7,358 bases of DNA, taken from contig JAISNB010000225.1 in NCBI GenBank assembly GCA_031276435.1, forward strand, positions 1 through 7,358. The letters run 5' to 3'. Origin of the DNA: Burkholderiaceae bacterium. GTDB lineage: Bacteria; Pseudomonadota; Gammaproteobacteria; Burkholderiales; Burkholderiaceae_C. This document shows positions 4,768 through 7,358 of this stretch, in pieces; the stretch's first letter is position 1, and each line of letters opens with the position of its first letter. The notes beneath the pieces are model-generated. The model made no database searches. It was not told where the DNA came from and saw only the letters and a list, made by a program, of their open reading frames with translations. A program made the position numbers and the translations under genes.

Positions 4768-7136
4768 TGCGAGTAAAACCCATGAACCTCCGCCCCTCCC
4801 TGCTCTTTTTTGCGCTGCTGGCCTCTGGCTGCGCCACCGTGGATACGGCCCGGCAAAATGCGGACAGCGCCGCCTTGCCGCCAGCCGTGACCCTTGCGCC
4901 CAGGGCCGTGGAATCCGCCGCCAGTGGCGGCGGCGCGGCTGTCGCCACTGCGGCCCCTGCCGCCACGGCCAGGCCCGCTGCGGCGACAGGCGATGACGCC
5001 GCCGCCAACATCCGGCTTTATCCGGGCGATGACGGGCACTCCCTGCAAACGCAACTGTCGCCCCCGAAGCCCGACCCCGTTTTGACGCACGGCGAGCGCG
5101 TATCGCTCAACTTTGAGAACATCCCTGTTGCCAGCCTTGCCACGGCCTTGCTGGGCGATTTGCTCAAACTCAACTACACCGTGGACGCGGGTGGCGAAGT
5201 TGTCGTCAGCCTGCGCACCAGCCAGCCCCTGCCGCGCAACCAGGTGCTCGACGTGCTCGATGCCGTGCTGCTGCCGCACGATCTGGCCATCAACCGCGAC
5301 AGCGCGGGCGTCTACCACGTCACCAAACGCGCCGCCACTGCGGGTGCGCGGCCGGTGGTGGCCTCGGCGCAGCTTGCCAGCCTGGCTGGATCGGGCACCG
5401 TCATCGTCCCGCTCAACTACATCGCGGCCGCTGAAATGGCCAAAATCCTCACGCCGCTGGCCCCCAAGGACTCCATCGTCTACGTGGACAACATGCGCAA
5501 CCTGCTCGTGCTGCAAGGCAGCAAGGTGCAACTGGCGGGCTGGCTGGAAATGGTCAACACCTTCGACGTGGACTTCCTCTCGGGCATGTCGCTGGGCGTA
5601 TTCATCCTGGAAAACGCCAACATCGGCCTGGTCTACGACACGCTGCAATCGCTTCTCTCGTCCAATCCGTCGGCTTCCATGCCATCGGCAGCGCCCGCCA
5701 TCAACGTCCCGGGCGGGCGCGGCGCGTACCCGCAGCGCCCGGCGGCGCCCGCAATGCCCGGCGCGGCATCCGCCCTGGGCGGCGCTGGCGCGCTCTACGG
5801 CATGATGCGCGTCATTCCCATCGAGCGCCTCAACGCGCTGGTCGTCATCACGCCCCGGCGCGAGTTGCTGCGCCAGGCCGAACTCTGGATTCGCCGCCTG
5901 GACCTGCCCTCTGACGCGCAAGGCAGCAACCTGTACGTCTACCCGGTGCAAAACGGCTCGGCCACGCGGCTGGCCGAAACGCTCAACGGCCTGTTCAACG
6001 GCCAGGCCGCGTCGGCGCAAACGGGCATTGCCGCAGGGGCCGCGCCCACGCAATTCGGGCGCGTGGGCGCCGCTGGCACAAACAGCAACACCGGCTCGCT
6101 TTCTTCTGCAACGAGCACCTTGCCGGGGCTGGGCAACCTCAATGCCACGCAGCAGCAAACGCAAGCCGCGCTCACCGTCAGCCAGCTCGAAGGCAACGTG
6201 CGCATCGTGGCCGACGAAGAGCGCAACGCCCTGCTCATCTACGCGCCCCGCAATGAATACCGGCGCATCGAAAAAGCCCTGCGCGAGCTGGACAAGGCGC
6301 CGCGCCAGGTGCTCATCGAGGCCACCATCGTCGATGTCAGCCTCAACGACGATCTGAAATACGGCGTCGAGTGGTACCTGCACAACAGCCTGGGAGGCGG
6401 GCGCAATGGCGTCGCGGGACTCAACTTCAGCGGCAACCCGGACCTGACAGCTTCCGCGCTGCAACAGGGCTTTTCCTACACCGTCGTTGGCCGGGGTGGC
6501 GCCGTCAGCGCCGTCATCAACGCGCTGGCGGCCAAATCGCTGGTGCGCGTGCTCTCCAGCCCGTCGGTGCTGGTGCTCGACAACCACACCGCCAACATCC
6601 TTGTGGGCAAGCAGCAACCCATCAAAACCGGCACCACCTACACCGGCACCGGCATCTACAGCGACAACATCACCTACAAAGACACGGGCGTCATGCTCAC
6701 GGTCACGCCATCGGTCAACTCGGGCGGGCTGATTACCATGAACATCGCGCAGCAAGTCACCGACGTCAGCGGCCTGGACGCCGCAACCAGCCAAAGCGTC
6801 TTTACCACGCGGCAAATCCAGAGCCGCGTGGCCGTGCGCTCGGGCGAAACCGTCGTCCTGGGCGGCATGATCTCTGAAAACGGCATCAAGGCACGCAACG
6901 GCGTCCCCCTGCTCTCTGAAATCCCGCTCTTTGGCGCGCTGTTTTCAAAAACCGAAAACACCTCGCTCAGAACCGAACTCATCGTGCTGCTCACCCCGCG
7001 CGCGCTTGAAAACGATGACGACCTGCGCTCGGCCAGCCTTGAACTGCGCCAGCGCATGCGCAGCCTGTCCATGCAGGCGCTGCCCTACAGCTTTGGCGAC
7101 ATCACCCGGGAAAAATCCCCGGAAGCCCGGCCTTGA
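4764..7136 (+). CDS. gspD: Type II secretion outer-membrane secretin GspD (XpsD), predicted lipoprotein
   Basis: This 790-residue protein oligomerises into the outer-membrane channel through which folded exoproteins leave. The signal peptide ends in a lipobox, LLASGC, with Cys23 as the predicted lipidated residue and Ala at +2. Cys23 is the only cysteine in the protein. An Ala-rich linker (24-80) leads to N0 (about 109-188, VSLNFENIPVASLATALLGD), N1 (about 211-270, VPLNYIAAAEMAKILTPLAP), N2 (about 275-382) and N3 (about 388-515). N2 is interrupted by an Ala/Pro/Gly-rich insert at 300-343 and N3 by a Gly/Ser/Ala/Gln-rich insert at 412-475. The secretin domain (about 515-746) has VRVLSSPSVLVLDNHTANI, then TGVMLTVTPSVNSGGLITM, and the classic signature SGETVVLGGM...VPLLSEIPLFGALF (693-727). 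The tail after 746 is charged. The start at 4764 overlaps the xpsN stop; ATG 4767 and 4782 are alternatives. No pilotin gene is present. Confidence 0.96.
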   Translation: MMRVKPMNLRPSLLFFALLASGCATVDTARQNADSAALPPAVTLAPRAVESAASGGGAAVATAAPAATARPAAATGDDAAANIRLYPGDDGHSLQTQLSPPKPDPVLTHGERVSLNFENIPVASLATALLGDLLKLNYTVDAGGEVVVSLRTSQPLPRNQVLDVLDAVLLPHDLAINRDSAGVYHVTKRAATAGARPVVASAQLASLAGSGTVIVPLNYIAAAEMAKILTPLAPKDSIVYVDNMRNLLVLQGSKVQLAGWLEMVNTFDVDFLSGMSLGVFILENANIGLVYDTLQSLLSSNPSASMPSAAPAINVPGGRGAYPQRPAAPAMPGAASALGGAGALYGMMRVIPIERLNALVVITPRRELLRQAELWIRRLDLPSDAQGSNLYVYPVQNGSATRLAETLNGLFNGQAASAQTGIAAGAAPTQFGRVGAAGTNSNTGSLSSATSTLPGLGNLNATQQQTQAALTVSQLEGNVRIVADEERNALLIYAPRNEYRRIEKALRELDKAPRQVLIEATIVDVSLNDDLKYGVEWYLHNSLGGGRNGVAGLNFSGNPDLTASALQQGFSYTVVGRGGAVSAVINALAAKSLVRVLSSPSVLVLDNHTANILVGKQQPIKTGTTYTGTGIYSDNITYKDTGVMLTVTPSVNSGGLITMNIAQQVTDVSGLDAATSQSVFTTRQIQSRVAVRSGETVVLGGMISENGIKARNGVPLLSEIPLFGALFSKTENTSLRTELIVLLTPRALENDDDLRSASLELRQRMRSLSMQALPYSFGDITREKSPEARP

Positions 7137-7200
7137 CGGGCAAGGCGCCTGTCTGCCAGTTTGGGCACCCGGGGCGCCGCGCGCCAAAGCGCCTCTTGGA

Positions 7201-7220
7201 TGGCGCAAACGCTGGCGCAA
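7201..7220 (+). repeat. Direct repeat TGGCGCAA x2 upstream of the antitoxin gene
   Basis: TGGCGCAA occurs exactly at 7201-7208 and again at 7213-7220, a 12-base period. The pair lies directly before the inverted repeat at 7222-7249. It could be part of the operator, since ribbon-helix-helix repressors often bind short tandem half-sites. In DNA this rich in GCGC, chance is also possible. Confidence 0.4.
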
Positions 7221-7221
7221 T

Positions 7222-7249
7222 GTGCTACCCTGTATGCATCGGGTAACAC
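7222..7249 (+). promoter_or_regulatory. Putative operator/promoter of the antitoxin gene (inverted repeat)
   Basis: GTGCTACCC (7222-7230) and GGGTAACAC (7241-7249) are inverted copies with one mismatch, separated by ten bases, 17 bases before the antitoxin ATG. The left arm overlaps TGCTACCCT (7223-7231), which fits an extended -10 element (TGnTAnnnT). No good -35 hexamer is seen at the usual distance. Antitoxins of this class commonly repress their own promoter by binding such a palindrome, so autoregulation is the likely role. The promoter part is weak; the inverted repeat itself is directly visible. Confidence 0.45.
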
Positions 7250-7266
7250 ACAAGAGAGACCAAGCC

Positions 7267-7358
7267 ATGAGCGAAGCCACTTTTACCTTCCGGGTCGATG
7301 AAGCCCTGAAAAACGACTTTGCGACCGCCGCCAAGGCCCGCGACCGCACGGGCGCGCA
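7267..7358 (+). CDS. RelB/DinJ-like ribbon-helix-helix antitoxin, 5' partial
   Basis: The first 30 codons are visible (MSEATFTFRVDEALKNDFAT, then AAKARDRTGA) before the window ends. The N-terminal strand TFTFRVD, followed by a charged helix (DEALKNDFATAAKAR), is the pattern of ribbon-helix-helix DNA-binding antitoxins of type II toxin-antitoxin systems. In these, the strands of a dimer bind the operator and the missing C-terminal part would bind a RelE/ParE-type toxin. GAGAG at 7254-7258, eight bases before the ATG, serves as a ribosome binding site. A putative operator lies just upstream. The toxin gene would be expected directly downstream, outside the window. The fold class is fairly sure; the exact family and the identity of the partner are inferred. 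Confidence 0.7.
   Translation, partial: MSEATFTFRVDEALKNDFATAAKARDRTGA

Larger units (their letters stand above)
7137..7266 (+). other. Intergenic region between gspD and the antitoxin gene
   Basis: These 130 bases separate the tightly overlapped T2SS operon from the next gene, so a new transcription unit probably begins here. The first half is GC-rich, with short self-complementary stretches (for example GGCGC 7173-7177 and GCGCC 7181-7185) but no T-tract. The second half holds a direct repeat and an inverted repeat close to the antitoxin start. I see no open reading frame or RNA gene in it. Confidence 0.6.

Noticed and set aside
4380..6815. A very long minus-strand open frame (811 codons) opposite xpsN and gspD
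   Set aside because: The plus strand encodes a clear secretin over the same bases. Strong G/C at third positions removes stop codons from the complementary frame. The minus-strand product is His/Arg/Asp/Val-rich, low in recognisable motifs, and has no family resemblance.
7106..7141. Hairpins CCGGG/CCCGG (7106-7122) and GCCCG/CGGGC (7125-7141) at the end of gspD as a terminator
   Set aside because: The stems are only five base pairs, overlap the coding sequence and stop codon, and no T-tract follows. An intrinsic terminator cannot be supported.
7173..7193. GGCGC/GCGCC hairpin after gspD as a terminator
   Set aside because: The stem is short with a 3-base loop and is followed by CTCTTGGA instead of a run of T. 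GCGC-rich self-complementarity is common in this DNA.

Overview
The window is about 7.1 kb of one continuous plus-strand operon encoding the envelope part of a type II secretion system (T2SS), followed by a short intergenic region and the start of an antitoxin gene. The DNA is GC-rich with strong G/C at third codon positions. The gene families and layout suggest a high-GC proteobacterium, most likely a betaproteobacterium of the Burkholderiales (Comamonadaceae-like). That placement is inferred from composition and gene style, not proven.

Layout: gspH (10-525), gspI (522-944), gspJ (941-1576), gspK (1573-2481), gspL (2478-3485), gspM (3482-4036), an xpsN-type gspC/gspN-like gene (4033-4767) and gspD (4764-7136). 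The first bases probably hold the stop codon of the preceding gene, expected to be gspG. The order H-I-J-K-L-M-N-D, with the secretin last, matches the Xanthomonas xps layout (xpsE-F-G-H-I-J-K-L-M-N-D). In the classical gspC-D-E-F-G... order, C and D come first. Every one of the seven gene junctions is a 4-base ATGA overlap, so the operon looks translationally coupled from end to end.

How the genes work together: GspH, I, J and K are minor pseudopilins that initiate and cap the periplasmic pseudopilus. GspL and GspM form the inner-membrane assembly platform that links to the cytoplasmic ATPase GspE (not in this window). The N protein bridges the platform to the secretin and takes the place of GspC. 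GspD forms the outer-membrane channel and carries its own lipobox. The ATPase (E), platform protein (F), major pseudopilin (G) and prepilin peptidase (O) lie outside the window.

After gspD there are 130 bases without a gene. They contain GC-rich hairpins without a T-tract, an 8-base direct repeat, and a 9-base imperfect inverted repeat just ahead of a ribbon-helix-helix (RelB/DinJ-like) antitoxin gene that runs off the end of the window. This part looks like a separate, autoregulated toxin-antitoxin unit.

I see no sign of a wholly undescribed system. The points worth a second look are variations on a T2SS: a GspL with a reduced cytoplasmic domain, a GspC substitute whose PDZ region is replaced by a Pro/Ala/Gln-rich tail, a lipidated secretin with low-complexity insertions in two periplasmic domains, and the complete ATGA coupling.
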